DNA of 64,000 nucleotides from Owenia fusiformis (lineage: Eukaryota > Annelida > Polychaeta > Sabellida > Oweniidae). The notes under the pieces are model-generated. The model was not told the origin of the DNA. It did no database searches and saw only the letters and a list, made by a program, of their open reading frames with translations. The position numbers and the translations under genes are program-made. Numbering within the stretch: the stretch's first letter is position 1; every line of letters starts with the position of its first letter. This document shows positions 21,801 through 34,900 of the stretch, piece by piece. The DNA lies in NCBI GenBank assembly GCA_903813345.2, contig CAIIXF020000006.1, forward strand, positions 37,351,936 through 37,415,935, written 5' to 3'.

Positions 21801-22953
21801 TTACGCTTACCAGCAAGTTTGTGAGAAATTGTAGTGAAACCCTTGTACATCTATTTTGCATTATAACTTTGCAAGAACCTTTAATAGCATAACAAACAGA
21901 GGATATATCAAAATATTATTTAGCACATGTATGTTTAATGTCTAGTATGAATCACATCAATGACTTGTTATTATAAAACAACAGATGATTTAAATATCAT
22001 CCTCCTAAGCAGCTGTCCAGAATCCGTACCTCCTTCCCCCTGCTATAACTGAATCACGTGATCTTATTATGCGCAATGAATTATACATGATTTCTGTCGC
22101 AGTGTTAATCAGATTGTGAGTTCTTAATCGGGGAAATGCTAACTGCTTATCGCAGGGGGTAAAAAGAAAGAATATATTCTGGATTTTGAAGCCCTATGAT
22201 CGGAGGTTGTTTAAATATAAGAGGAATTATCATCATCATAATATTAGTTTGCAAACAGGTAATGGGTTGACTACTAGTATTTATAACACCTTTTTATAAA
22301 TACTTTGCTCTTTAATCATTTCAGGGAACAGAAAAAACACAGAAGAATGGAAGGAGAGAAAGAAACTTAGACGAAAAGAGAGTTTATTGAAACTGAAAAT
22401 GAGACGGAAGGCCAATAAACAGAATAACCAGGAAAAGGGAACATCAGATATGCCTCCAAATGGTCTCAAAGTGCCCAAAGTTTCCAATAATAAACCAATT
22501 TACAACAGGGAGGGAAACATGGTCTTCAGCAAGTTTGATTTTATCGATAAAGGTGATCCAAACTCAGATAAAGGTAAAAAGGTTGGTAAGGACTATAAAA
22601 AGATGTTGGCCAATCTTGAACGAGAGAAAGAAAAAGTAAAGCAATTGAAAGAGACCAACCCGGAAAAAGCAAAAAAAGTTGAGGAAAAAACATTATGGAA
22701 AAGTGTACTTGACAAAGCATCTGGGGTCAAAGTTCGAGATGACCCCGAGTTGTTGAAGAAAGCTGTTAAACGTAAAGAAAAACTGAAAAAGAAGGGTGAG
22801 AAGGCTTGGACAGATCGCAAAGATAAAGTGCAAGATAGAATGGACAGAAAACAAGAAAAGAGGACAAAGAACTTGAAAAAACGTAAAGAGTCTAAAATTA
22901 AAGGAAAAATAGATAGATCTAAAAAGAAAGGCCATATAATTCCTGGATTTTAG
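18840..22953 (+). CDS. SURF6: Surfeit locus protein 6 (SURF6)
   Basis: Nucleolar protein of ribosome biogenesis (yeast relative Rrp14), which binds nucleic acid and acts on pre-rRNA processing. Four exons: 18840-18972, 19319-19423, 21597-21779, 22325-22953; total 1050 nt, 349 aa plus stop, phase kept at each GT/AG junction. Human SURF6 is 361 aa. Exon 1 is acidic and helical. Exon 3 begins with a Lys-rich run (KKSKKNKKKKKNKEA), a probable nucleolar signal. Exon 4 holds the family's C-terminal domain with 'GNMVFSKFDF', 'DKASGVKVRDDPELLKKA', 'KAWTDRKDKVQDRMDRKQ' and the ending 'KKKGHIIPGF'. The ATG at 18840 opens the first exon and is followed by an unbroken conserved frame. Confidence 0.93.
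19880..20400. repeat. Repeat rich in TTACGAA/TTCGTAA
   Basis: Both ends carry many TTCGTAA and TTACGAA words in alternating orientation ('ttcgtagtaacgaacgttc' on the left, 'cgtaaatttacgaatcgttc' on the right) around an unrelated AT-rich middle. It resembles a small inverted-repeat transposon in SURF6 intron 2, but exact borders and a target duplication could not be fixed. Confidence 0.45.
21159..21228. repeat. Perfect 70-bp palindrome
   Basis: Two 35-bp arms meet without a spacer at 21193/21194 (centre 'gagaatattctc'). It lies in SURF6 intron 2. Such spacer-free palindromes are usually unstable, so its perfection suggests recent origin or an assembly/replication artefact. Confidence 0.9.
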
Positions 22954-23044
22954 ATAATTATTAAATTAAATATCTAGCAGAAATAATACAGGAAGCTATT
23001 TTATTCCACATAATTTCAATACTATGAATTAAGATATATGTTGT

Positions 23045-23050
23045 AATAAA
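23045..23050 (+). terminator. SURF6 polyadenylation signal
   Basis: AATAAA 92 bp after the SURF6 stop; further AATAAA words follow at about 23071-23088. It is the first canonical signal downstream of the gene. Confidence 0.6.
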
Positions 23051-23833
23051 GGATTGATTATGTGACAAAAAATAAATGGAAAATAAATGCCACAGTTGAT
23101 ATATATGTGGAACTATAAATATTTTTTTTTTTACTTCACTGGATCAAATTGTGAGTGAGGTTACATATGAAATTACTGTATTATCCCACGAACAAAGTTT
23201 ATGGATATTTAAGGGCCATAACTTATGTACTAGACTACTAGTTGTGAGATTTGGTAAAACATTTTGATTTGATTCTTTATAAGGGAAGAGGTTGTATTCT
23301 TGAGGAATTTTCAGATAGGCTACTAAACCAATTAATGGTCTCATTTTAATTATGCACCATTTAGAGGTTTCTGGGTTATTCCCCTGGGGAGAGAGTCGGG
23401 AATTTGTATCGCACCAGGGTGTTGGCTTTTGACATTCATTAAAACCTGTCTAATCATAAACGCCATTGGGACTGGCTAAAATTGTTCAGATAAGGAGGTG
23501 TTCACATTTTGAGGTTTTCACATTCACAAGATTCTGGATTTTTAAGAAATGTGAGCACATTCTCAATAAATATTTATAGTTCTTTTGACCACAACCCTTT
23601 AAATAGCATTCCTGTGATGTGATATTTTATGAACAGTGTTAAGATTAAACAAGTTAATTTCTCGAATATGACTTCATATTGAGAGGTGTTCACATATTAA
23701 TGTGCTTTTTAACATGGGAGTTCATGGGAGGAAAATGGGAAAGATAAAAGTGTTCAGATTGGGAGTTTTCCGGATAAGTCAGGTGTTCGGATTTAAGTTT
23801 TACTGCAGTACTTTGTCGTCGTTTATATATCGT

Positions 23834-24098
23834 CGAAGGTACGATTTTTCTTTTTTCCCTTATTTCACGCGTTGTAGGCAGAATCCAGAAACGGTATGGG
23901 TTAAAAGAGCAATACCGTTTCTGTTACTTAAGTGAGGAATTAAATAGACTATTCTGTTGTCTTCTGAACTATTTGTTCGCAAATGTGTCCATTTTCTTAA
24001 ACATATGATACTGATACACGTTTGTGTTAAAAATATCGTGGGAATTCTGCCTACAACATGTGAAATAAGGAACAAAGAAAAATCGTACGTACACGTCG
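23834..24098. repeat. Inverted repeat, about 55-bp arms
   Basis: Left arm 'gtacgatttttcttttttcc...' and right arm '...aacaaagaaaaatcgtacg' are complementary with a few changes. An inner pair 'agaaacggtat'/'ataccgtttct' lies close to the left arm. Probable small transposon between SURF6 and the retrotransposon; no target duplication found. Confidence 0.55.
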
Positions 24099-25061
24099 CA
24101 CGAAACTGGGGACAATTAGCGTAACATTATGGCGTCAAAGTACCAAGACAAAACAATGAGCAGCATAGGGCGCAAACAGCCTTACAACGTCAAAAACGAC
24201 AAGCGTCACATTTTTGTCAAGTTTAGTCAACCTAAAAATAAAATACTTTATCCTCATCTAATCATGACAAAATTCACAGGGTAGCAAGATCTCGAGGACA
24301 ATATTTCTAAAATGTTTTTGAATTTTTAAAAAAGGTCATGAAATCCACTTGGGGCGTTGGTAAAAATTGATATGTATGGAATTTGTGGTAAAAAATCGAT
24401 GCGTCACATTTTTTCAAGTCTCGAAAACCAGCTCTTATTTTAATATTATTTGCAAAATAAACAAACTGGTTATTGTTTTCTAAATTTCGCCATGACAATA
24501 TTGTGCAGTTAATTTTTCTTTCAAATCAGACTTGAATTAGAAGGTTAAATGAAGGTAATTTCAATTTCAATTTGTTTATTTCACAAAACACATACAATAT
24601 ACATATACAATGAGTGGGTGACACAAGGGTTTGTGTATATTCCCAAGATGGAGTAAATTTACAAAGTATGTTAGAGTGGCGGGGATCTGCCATTGCATGT
24701 CTTAAATAATATATATATATATAAAATTTGTGCCATCAAAGTGCCCCTAAATAGAATTAAAGTTGTAATAAATATTTTTTAGTCTGTTTTTTCATGAGTA
24801 TGATGCTTCTGATAGATTTAAAATGTGGGGGTAATTGGTTCCAAATATCAGGTATAGAATAAGATAGCATTGATTTTCCATAGTTTGTACGGATTTTTGG
24901 TTTGTCGAAAGTTTTCTTGTTTCTTGTATCATAATTATGTCTATTTTCAACTGTTTGGAAGAAATTTGGAAATATTTGTTTGTAATTATCCTTGTCATTG
25001 ATCCATTTAAACATGAATATATATCTTTGTTGCTTATTTATCTCAAATATGTTCAAGATTT

Positions 25062-25925
25062 TTAGATCATGAAAAAGAGGTAAAGAGTGAGCTCTAAAGT
25101 CGCTATTGTTGCAATTCTTACAAATTGTTTCTGCGAGCGATGAAGAGTATTAAGCAATGTACAGCCTGTTTCGCCCCAGATTATATTTCCATAAATAAGA
25201 TATGAGTAGATAAGAGAGTAATATATACTAAGTAAGCTTTTGGCATTCAATAAATGTTTAACTATGTATAATATACCAATGGTTCTTGATATTTTCATGT
25301 TTACTGCTGTAATGTGATTCTTCCAGGTAAGATTCTGATCAATTATAATTCCTAAGAAGTTTATATGTGTCACTTTCTCAAGTATTTTATTATTCACAAT
25401 GACTGATATATCATTTTTATTATATTGCTTTTGTCTAGAAGAAAATATGATATATTTAGTTTTCTTTGCATTTAATGAAAGTTTATTTGTGGCTATCCAT
25501 TCCTCAATTAGTTTCAATTCAGCATTCAAAGCATTGGTAATTTCATTAAGATTTTTTCCTTGTATTAGCAGATTCGTATCATCTGCAAATAGTACAAAAA
25601 ATAGTCGAGGAGAAGATAGGTAGATGTCATTGATGTATATGATAAAAAACAAGGGACCTAGCACAGAGCCCTGAGGAATTCCACATGTAATTGTCTCGGG
25701 ATCTGAAATAGTGTCTATATAACAAGTTTTTTGAATTCTATTAGAAAAATAACTTTTTACCCATTCCAGTGCTACTCCTCGTATCCCATAGAAATCGAGT
25801 TTTTGAAAGAGGATATTATGGTCAATAGTATCAAAAGCTTTAGAAAAGTCAAGAAAAACCCCAATAGAGAATTCACCTTTGTCTATAGAATTTCTGATTT
25901 TTTCAACAAATGTAAGTACTGCCAT
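25062..25925 (-). pseudogene. Reverse transcriptase core fragment
   Basis: 287 codons covering RT motifs 3-7, including the catalytic FADD and the GIPQGSVLGP motif. Neighbouring RT parts are in other frames on both sides, so this is a piece of a broken ORF2-like gene and not a separate gene. Confidence 0.88.
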
Positions 25926-26839
25926 GAATGTTGATTTTTTTCCCGAAAGCCAAATTGATAAAGATACATTATTTCTATTTTATCAAGAAAAGAGGTCAGT
26001 CGATGGTGCATAAGTTTCTCAAGTAATTTTGAGAAGACTGGTAAAATCGATATAGGTCTATAATTATTAAAAAGCTGTTTGTCCTCCTTTTTATGAATTG
26101 GTTTTATCTTCGCAATTTTTAATTTGTCCGGAAAGACACCATTTGTTAGAGATAAATTGAAAATATGTAATAATGGTAATTGGAATTCCTTACCACAATG
26201 CTTAATTATGGAAGGTTTGAAGTCGTCAAAACCGGCCGCAGAGTTTTTCAATTTTGATAATTCCACGTTTAATTCATTGGAGTCGATCGGATTCAAAAAT
26301 AAAGTTGAAGCTTGTCTACCAATATTATTCATGTAGTCTAAAGGACTTTTGTTAGAAGGAGGAATCTTTGCTGCCAGGGTCTCACCTACCCTTGAAAAGA
26401 AAGAATTAAACTGATTAGCAATGTCTAATTTATTTGTTATTTCAGTATTATTATGGAAAAATGTGTCTGGGATATTGTGATTTTTATTTTTCCTTTGAAG
26501 AATTTCATTAATAATTTCCCAATTAGCTTTAATGTTTCCTTGATTTTCCTCAAATTTTCTGTTAAAGTAATGCTTATGGGCTGATCTTATGATATTTTTT
26601 AACATTTTAGAATAAACTTTATAATTTGCCTTATTTTGATTTGTTGGTGTACGAAGATATTTTTTATATAATTTACTTTTTTGTCTCACTGATACAAGAA
26701 TTGCTGAAGTAATCCAGGGTTTTTCATTATTATTATAGGACTTAAAAGATACCAATTTGATTGGAAAACTTTCATCATAAATCTCTTTCAGGCGTTCTTC
26801 AAAAAAATTATAGGAAGCATTTGTATCATCACTATTCAT
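25883..26839 (-). pseudogene. Linker and N-terminal RT fragment
   Basis: 318 codons from the region after the endonuclease to RT motif 2 ('AKIKPIHKKEDKQLFNNYRP'). The frame is lost just before the RT core. The frame also continues upstream of the first Met into endonuclease sequence, so the Met at 26839 is not the original start. Confidence 0.85.
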
Positions 26840-27110
26840 TGTATCTGCCCATGATTCTCTGGTTAATTTTTCTTGAAAGGTAGTAAGATTATTTTCAGAG
26901 TATTTTCTAATTGATTTTTGAACAATTTTAATCTGCTGAATTGGTTTATTAAAAGTAGCAAAAATAGGGAAATGATCAGAAATGTCATTGAAAATTATTC
27001 CACATAGACCACTTTTAGTATCATTTGTGAAAATGTTGTCGATTAATGTTGCTGTACTTGAAGTTACCCTGGTTGCTTTATAAATAAGTGGTATTAAATT
27101 ATAAGATAAG

Positions 27111-27904
27111 ATTATAAGATGAAGGTAAACTTATTGCTCGTCCCATTCGCTTACAAAACCTTACACAATTTTGAAAATTTTAAAAGCGTTCATATGAGAC
27201 AATTTGAACTGTAGCCGTTAAGCAATTGTGACGTCATAAATGAACATGTTCCATTGAATAAATTGTGAAATTTTAGTGGGATTTTGATCATTATTTCAAA
27301 AGTTATCCCAATTTCAACGAGCCCTGTAAGTGTAAAGTGTTACGTCTTACAGCGTATTTGACGATGTCGGGATATGTTTAACTTTAAAAATATGTTGGAT
27401 CCCATCAAAATTTTGAAGAAAAAATAATTTCACTGAAATGCGAATAAAAAATACTTCAAAATGATATATAAAACACATAGCTAGCTTTTTAAATAAGGCA
27501 GAGATTAACGCTCAAAGCTGAAATCAGCCCGTATTTCCCGAATTGTCCCCAGGTCCGTGTACGTCATAACGGTCTTCGATGTTCCGACATTTTGTTATCG
27601 AAACGAACCGTTTCGGTAACCAGCGTAATCAAGTGGATCACCGGTGTTTATCGTAAACTCTCCGATAACAATCCATGCCATTATCTATTGTATGCTGAAA
27701 GATGCGAGATGCGTTCTTCTTTGCAAGAAAAAGTTGACATACATGTACTTGAAATTTCCAGACTTTTTACAAACGGATTCCTCAATATAAACCTAGGATA
27801 TGCTCATTTTATTTTTAATAAAAAATTACTAAGCCCATGAAATTTATTTAAAAAGTTAACGTCAAAGAGCAAAAGTCTTTTCTGGGTCACCGCGAATGGC
27901 ATGA
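27111..27904. other. No gene seen
   Basis: AT-rich sequence between the truncated retrotransposon and the SINE. An open frame at 27592-27840 has no recognisable domain, no splice partner and no codon pattern that I trust. Confidence 0.5.
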
Positions 27905-28240
27905 TTTCCTCGAGTCTCTTCAGTTGCAATGCAACCATACTGGGACCGAATCGCGTCGTTCCACTACTGCCCTTGGTGGGGGCCCGCTGCCATACTGTAT
28001 GACTCCCGGGGTCTACTAATGCACGTTAGTGGAGGAACCAACCACAGTCTCACAATCTGTCTCCGACAAGAGCAGTCAGAGAACCAACCCATGCCAAGGG
28101 CCGGTAAACGGTTGGACCTTCGGACCGAGTGTCCGTAGTGCAATGATCAAAAACTCCGTACCTGGGGCTCGAACGCGGGACCTCCAAATCCCACCGGACG
28201 CTCAACCCACAAAGTAGTCCGTCTACGCCACGGGGCTACT
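27905..28240 (-). mobile_element. tRNA-derived SINE
   Basis: On the minus strand the head has an A-box-like TGGCGTAGACGG (28230-28219) and a B-box-like GCGTTCGAGCCCC (28176-28164), spaced about as in a tRNA gene, preceded by GCCCCG. A GC-rich body of about 250 bp follows, unlike the surrounding AT-rich DNA. The head does not form a convincing full tRNA. Borders are approximate. Confidence 0.65.
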
Positions 28241-30031
28241 TTGCTTAGGTGTCAAACTGATCGAAAATGTAATAGTTGTTATAATATTTTGCTTGGATGA
28301 ACACAGACGTGGTTATAGGCCTAATAATCCTATTTTCTAAATCACGTTTATTTTGTAATCGAATGACTAATTATAAACAACAAATAGCTAACAATCTCCA
28401 CGGCTTGCAAAGTTGCAACCGTCCTCGTATAAATGCCTCTTTCAAGAGTTTGGGAACGAATGAAGGGATTCCATTCGACACAATAATGTTTCTGAATCGA
28501 ATCTAGACTGATGAAGATGAGCGAATGATGGATGTAACACAATAAACTTTAAAGCACTAACCAACATTTTCAGAGGCCTTAGTTAAGCTTTAATTCCCTT
28601 ACGAACTCCTCTTTCTTTTGAAGGCACCCTTTTAAAATGGATTAAATACCAATACTCTCCTACATGAATCAACTTGTTAATGCTCGATCAACTTCAGTCC
28701 TTCCGAGAAAATGAGGATTTCCATTCCATTTTCAATAGTAAGAATAGGGGTCATTAAACAGGACATTGGGCTTGCTTTTTAGAATTTATTTTTATGTTAA
28801 AGTTGTCATATTTTTTTCTGTATACCCGGGGCTCAGATTTCATTCGTACCATTATCCAACTTCTTTGATAAAAAACGGATGCTCTCATTTTTGGAAATAA
28901 TGATCTCAAAAGATAAAAAACGTTATCCATTAAAATGGATTTCTTTTTTATCAACACTTTTATTTTACAAAAATACTATTTCCCTTGACATTTAATGTAC
29001 GCACGTGCGTACACGTAGTGCCTCAAATGACACCAATTAACATTGATGGGAACTTAATTTCTCAGCTTGAATTGTAGATAACTGTCTTTTCAGCCTCCAC
29101 GAAACCCAAATTGGCAATACATGTGGCATATTTTGTTCAGATTTAACGTTTTTAAGCACTTGAAATCACCATATGCACTCAATGCTATACGAAATGAAGT
29201 TTTTTAAATCACAAAATTTTGATGTAAAACCACTAGTTTTAAATCTTATTCGCAAAATCTTGAAAAAATGCTGAAGGGACAGATATAAAGTTGAACGTAG
29301 CTAGAGGTTCATCGTAACATCAAGATTCATCTTCGAATATCTGAATATCTTCCTATGGACATAGATTTTTCATCTTGATAATTCAATTTCCCCGTCTAGT
29401 ATCTACGCTTACCACATATCACAGAAATCAACAGAAAATAAATTATTTTGCAAAATGGCATTTATTACTAATTTATCCAGTCTTCTCTGGAAGACTAACC
29501 TACCCCAGACTCACAGTAAAACAATACATTATAAATAAACATATAGCATACACATAAATAGTAGTTTATATGAATCGATTTTGAAAATCTTGAAGTTATG
29601 GCTTGCACTATTGTGAGTTAAAACAAATATGGAATATACAACTAAAAGACAAAAACTGTCTCATTTTTTATATTTTCTCACTGGATCATTTTCTCCGATT
29701 TTCAAACTCAATTTCAATTAAATTACAGTCATGCAAATAAAACAAATAACAAGCTTACATTAAAGTTCACTCTGAAATAGAATTTCTGAACACCCTGTAT
29801 TTTGTGAAATGAACAACGAAACTTATTACAGTACATTTGAATTCTGAAAGTTAAATTGAATGCAACTTAAAAATGAAAAAAACTTGCAAAAATCTTAAGC
29901 AGATTTCTTTGGGAAATCCCCTCTCCTCTGACCAACATCATTGTACATGTAATTATAAACAAACACAACCAACATTAACAAGCTACACAATTTCACATAA
30001 CTAATTCCACCAACAACTATCACTGAACAGA
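28241..30031. other. Intergenic, no gene seen
   Basis: AT-rich spacer between converging SURF6 and the ankyrin-kinase gene. Only short random open frames. No repeat family was recognised. Confidence 0.5.
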
Positions 30032-30385
30032 GACAACACTTGAATATTCTATATAGCAAAAGTATAACATGTTCTAGATATGTGACAACGCTTGAATATT
30101 CTATAGCAAAAGTATATCATGTTCTAGACATGTGACAACGCTTGAATATTCTATATCAAAAGTATAACATGTTCTAGACATGTGACAACGCTTGAATATT
30201 CTATATCAAAAGTATAACATGTTCTAGATATGTGACAACGCTTGAATATTCTATAGCAAAAGTATAACATGTTCTAGACATGTGACAACGCTTGAATATT
30301 CTATAGCAAAAGTACTACATGTTCTAGACATGTGACAACGCCAGAATATTCTATAGCAAAAGTATTACATGTAATTACATCTAGA
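30032..30385. repeat. 50-bp minisatellite, about seven copies
   Basis: 'gacaacgcttgaatattcta' recurs at 30084, 30134, 30184, 30234, 30284 and 30334 at exactly 50-bp steps, with a divergent start at 30032 (51-52 bp away). Each unit also carries 'catgttctagacatg', which is itself nearly palindromic. Confidence 0.92.
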
Positions 30386-31940
30386 TATGTAATGCATCTT
30401 AGAATAAAAAGTTTACTAGAAAATAAAGTACTATTGAACTTCATATACACATCAATGTATTGTTATTAAATCTTATATAAAATTGGACCACAAAATTTTA
30501 CAAAATATTTTTGTATAAAAATGTTATTGGTATCAAGTCTTGCATACATTAATTGGACGGTTAAATATGCATAGGAAACATTGGACAGTAAAACTATAAC
30601 TCTATAGCCGTCAAAGAGGCACACCCGCTCAAAGTTAAATATTGGCATACTTTTTCAAAACACAAGATGCTTAATTTTTTATTTAAGATCAGATCACGTG
30701 TCTAATCAAGCAAAATGATCTACACTGCTAAAAGTTAAGTTATTAATTATGGAATCATTTGCATGTTTGGAATGGTGATTAACTGGATGGACACAATCGA
30801 TTCTACATTGAAATCATGGAATGTTAAGATCAAGGGGAAATTGCTTACTTAGTAGGCATATCAAAATGTCTTGGTGCTTTGAGACTTTTTGTTTACCTAT
30901 TTCCACCAAATTGGGAAATGAAATTATTTTTGTATACAAATGACCTAGTCTCTCTAGTCCCTTACACATGTAGTGCATACATTCAAAGTGAAATGTATAT
31001 ACTCCACCTAATACCAGCGATTAAAAATGGAAGATTTGAACTCATTGTGAAAAATAAATATGGCATGATCATTTTCACAAGTTCACATTCACATTGACTT
31101 ACATAAGTTTCATCATTCAAAAACATTATATCATTCATTCAAAAACTGTTGGACAGAAACTCACAAGAAATATAACCTGTAGTGATTTTCTTTAAATCCT
31201 TATTAGCAGAGTCCAAGATTCTCTATCTTATCCTGTACTGTATATACACATTGGCACTTGTATGAGTGTATTTCGGCACTTGTATTTCACCTGTCAAAAT
31301 ATCAATGTATTCTTAGTGAACGTAATTAAAGGTCCCATGTCAACTTTTAAAATATGTTTTTATTATTCATTTACTATTTTTTATGACTAAAAAAGTTATT
31401 TAGAGATTTTTCACCTCTAAAATTTAGTTTTAAATAAATTCATGATTTTTGAACTAAAAGTGGTTTTAACCTTATATGGGGCCTTTAAATAAAGGTATGT
31501 TCCCACTCCCCTCTCTGATCCAATCATAAAATAACAGTGTAAAATGATTTACTGTGTCATTGTTTTTTAGTTGAACATAAATATCATTTTACAATGAGCT
31601 CTCTCTTATTAATAACTTTTGTATAACGTATGACACATTAATATTTTGACCTTGGGCTTTTATGCTCAATAACTTATCATGAGTCTAAGCTATTTCTACA
31701 TTGCACATTTCCTCTCTAGCAGCTGTCTTTAATCTAACTAGAACTCACTAATAACTGCCTCATTTTCAAAAAATGCTTCCTTATAAGGAGAGTACATTGT
31801 ACAAATTCTGCAATTATCATTCAATAACGCTCAAAAATTAGAATACACTTTTGAGGTATTCTACAAATGTCATACATTTTCTTGAGATTTTCTCCTTGAA
31901 ATCGCTCTAGAAATAACCTTATATGGAATATAGAACAAAT

Positions 31941-34900
31941 TCAGAGTTTCTGTCCAAGGATGAATGGATGTTGTAAAAGTTCATCAGCAGAGGGTCTTGT
32001 ATTCTGATCACGGGTTAACGTTGAGTTGACAAAATCTTGGGCTTCTAACGTGAATGTCTCTGGGAGTCTCGGCACTGGTTTATCGCTACCTATGGCAAAT
32101 ATGGCCGCCATTGGAGGCACGTTGGACCATGGTGGCTTCCTGGTGGCCATCTCAAACACAGTGCAGCCAACACTCCTACAAGTACACAGTATTTCCTCGT
32201 ATTATGTCTACATAAATGTTATCATGATATTGTATACTACAGTAACATTTCGTTTTTTTCAACATAACATCAAGTTGACATGATATATTTCAGAATTTAA
32301 AAATTGCATCTAAATTCTACATATTTAGAATAGGCCCATCTAGGAAAAGGTGCAAAAGGACCAAAATTACATGTATAATTGAACCTAGCAAGAAAAAGTG
32401 TTTTAGAACATGTATTGTTTCATTTCACTTTATTAAAACATCTTAATTTGTATAAATTCAGTTGTAGAATTAAACTGTTAGCACCCAGTGAGTGGTTAAC
32501 CTACTAACCATATATCTGATTTCTTCCCATGACCGGTCTCATTTACCACCTCGGGAGCCATCCAATAAGGTGTCCCTCGCATGGACTTCAACACAGATGT
32601 CTGGCTTATAGAGAGATTGATACAAAGTTTCTTAGCACATCCAAAGTCTATCAGTTTTATCACACCTGGAAAGTGGAATATATAATACGTTTCAGAAATG
32701 TTACGCATCAGAGAATTATACTCCGACAACATGCAGCGAGAATATCAATGTTACACTGTTACTGAAATCTGAGACATGAAAGAATTTTATCGTGATGTAT
32801 CACTTCTATCACTCCTGCTTTCAGATATGTCTCATGCAAGAAGATAATTGCTCTGATTATTTGCGAAAACTTATATTTATGGAGATTCCTTTGTATTTAT
32901 TTCAAAGTTTCAGATTATTGTAATAAACTATAATTGTTTCTGGTCCTTGATTAGCTGGAGTATCTCACAACTTAAAATTCAATGAGAAAATTGTCCACTA
33001 GGGAATATTGCCCATTTAACTATTACACTGGGACAATCTAGTTTACTCCTAACAGTCAGATCGTGATTATAATGCCCTATTAATAAGCAGGCATAAATAT
33101 TGTTATAACAGTATATAGATAATGAATTTGAATAAGGTCATACCAGTAGGCATCAACATAATGTTTCCTCCTTTGATGTCACGATGAATGACATTGTTGC
33201 TATGGAGATATTGGACCCCTTGCAAGATCTGCTTGGTGTAAATACAGAAGACAGCTTCCTCAAGGGCGCCAAACCTGGCCAGTAGATTAGCCACAGAGCC
33301 CCCAGGCACGAACTGCATGAAGATACTGACTGTGTGCTCCTCTAGTGTTGTACCTAGGAATCTGAAAAATAAAAAGACTAAATTTGGAGACAATGTAAAT
33401 GTGCCTAAAGGCTTGGCTTGAGGTGAGGATATGTGACTTTTAATTCATTTTTATAATATTATTAAAATTTCAGAGAGCCTGAGTATCATGGTGTGGCACT
33501 GGAACCCACCGGTGGGATATGCTATTCACCCTGGGCTTAATGTTCCATAATTAATATCCTGGCTATATCACTTTAAAGATACATGTAGCATACACAGTAA
33601 ATCATGTATCAGTGGAACATCTTTGTCATCTCTAAAGTGTTCCACTTTGAATGTGTTCTACTTGCAGAAGTTTATTCAACAGTGAGTCATTTGGTCATGC
33701 AACTCTGAAAAGTGTTCCACTTGCGAAGTTGTTCCACTTACAGAGGTGTTCCACTTAACATGATTTACTCTACTCTTGTTCCACAAAGTTCCACTCACCC
33801 CACAATATTCTCATGTCTGAGTGTCTTAAGTAGTTCCACCTCTTCCTGGATCTTCTCGTATTCTCTCTCAGCTTTGTCCATGTCCGATGTATTCAACTCC
33901 AGTTGTTTAACAGCAATCAACTCACCATTGTTGGTGAGGCCACACCAGACCTGCAAGATAGTTAATACAGGGTTTCATAAGCAATTTGTAAGAAGTTCTT
34001 TCTATGGCCCAGGTTTTACCAAAATCACTCATTTTGAGGATTGCAACTCCTCAAAGTTAAAACTATAATTTATATTATTTCTGTAATTTCTGTTTATATA
34101 CATTAATGGGAAATTAATCAAAATAAAAAAAACATTTAATTTTGTAAAGACCTGGCTTTTTCAATAATATTAACAATATCTTCACTCAAAAAATAGACAT
34201 TCTATTAAAATGAAGTTATACACTCACAGTTCCAAATGCTCCCTTGCCAAGCTGGTTTCCTTTCTTCCAATTGATAACCTCTTCAATGTCAGAGACATTG
34301 GATGCAACACTGGCTGCTCTCGACTGAGGGGCACTGCGCCTGCCAAGCCTACTGGTGTACATCTGAAAATGTTTCAACATTTAAAGTGTGAATTCAATGC
34401 TGGCAGTATTGCAAACAATTAGGGGAGGCATCAAAAGTTCGAATCCGGATCGAAAACTAAATGAATCTAGTAAGGGGGGAGGGGGGTTCAAAGCCATTTC
34501 AGTTTGCTATCCGACAAATTTCAACATGCCTTGGAATGGTTTAAAAATAAAGATTTTACCTGATGATTTCTTCGTCAACAAAAAAACTAGATCGTTTTGG
34601 AAATAACTTTTCAAATTCTTAAACCGGAAGTCAGTGATCAACTTTCATGGTATTTAGTTTTGAGGGGAGGGGGCGGGTCAATGTCAAAACTAGATTTGTT
34701 TAGTTTCCGAACTTTTGATGCCTCCCCTTAATAATGCCATTTTATTGTGAAATTCGCATTTAAGATCTTGGATCACCCTGCGTTCAAATGAATGCAATTT
34801 TAAGCTCCTTTGATATTTTCTCTCAAAACTTGGGCATTGTGTCCAACATATACATAATAATCATCCTTGCAAGTTTTTTAATTTGTCAGTATTATTTGTT

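Larger units (their letters stand above)
24550..27110 (-). mobile_element. Non-LTR retrotransposon, 5'-truncated, frameshifted
   Basis: Minus-strand remains of an endonuclease/reverse-transcriptase element. From about 27090 downward the translation gives the end of an APE-type endonuclease ('ISDHFPIFATF'), then the RT in three frames: 26839-25883 ('FNNYRPISILPVFSKLLEK'), 25925-25062 ('FLDFSKAFDTIDH', 'GIPQGSVLGPLFF', catalytic 'FADD') and 25056-24757 (C-terminal tail with 'RTNYGKSMLSYSIPDIWNQL'). Two frameshifts separate them, so it is inactive. The 3' end is a short repeat of GAAATT rather than poly(A). The motifs fit the Jockey/CR1/L2 supergroup; the exact clade is not determined. Confidence 0.88.

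Noticed and set aside
22593-22935. Phe/Ser-rich open frames on the minus strand
   Set aside because: They are antisense shadows of Lys-rich SURF6 exon 4.
24129-24284. Short ATG frame 'MASKYQDKTMSSIGRKQPYN'
   Set aside because: Under 60 codons, no clear splice donor or known domain; could be a small exon but cannot be supported.
25399-25934. Plus-strand open frames within the retrotransposon
   Set aside because: Antisense to the reverse transcriptase core, which has clear catalytic motifs on the minus strand.
28164-28236. tRNA gene on the minus strand
   Set aside because: A- and B-box-like words are present but the arms do not pair convincingly and a SINE-like body follows, so it is called a tRNA-derived SINE head.
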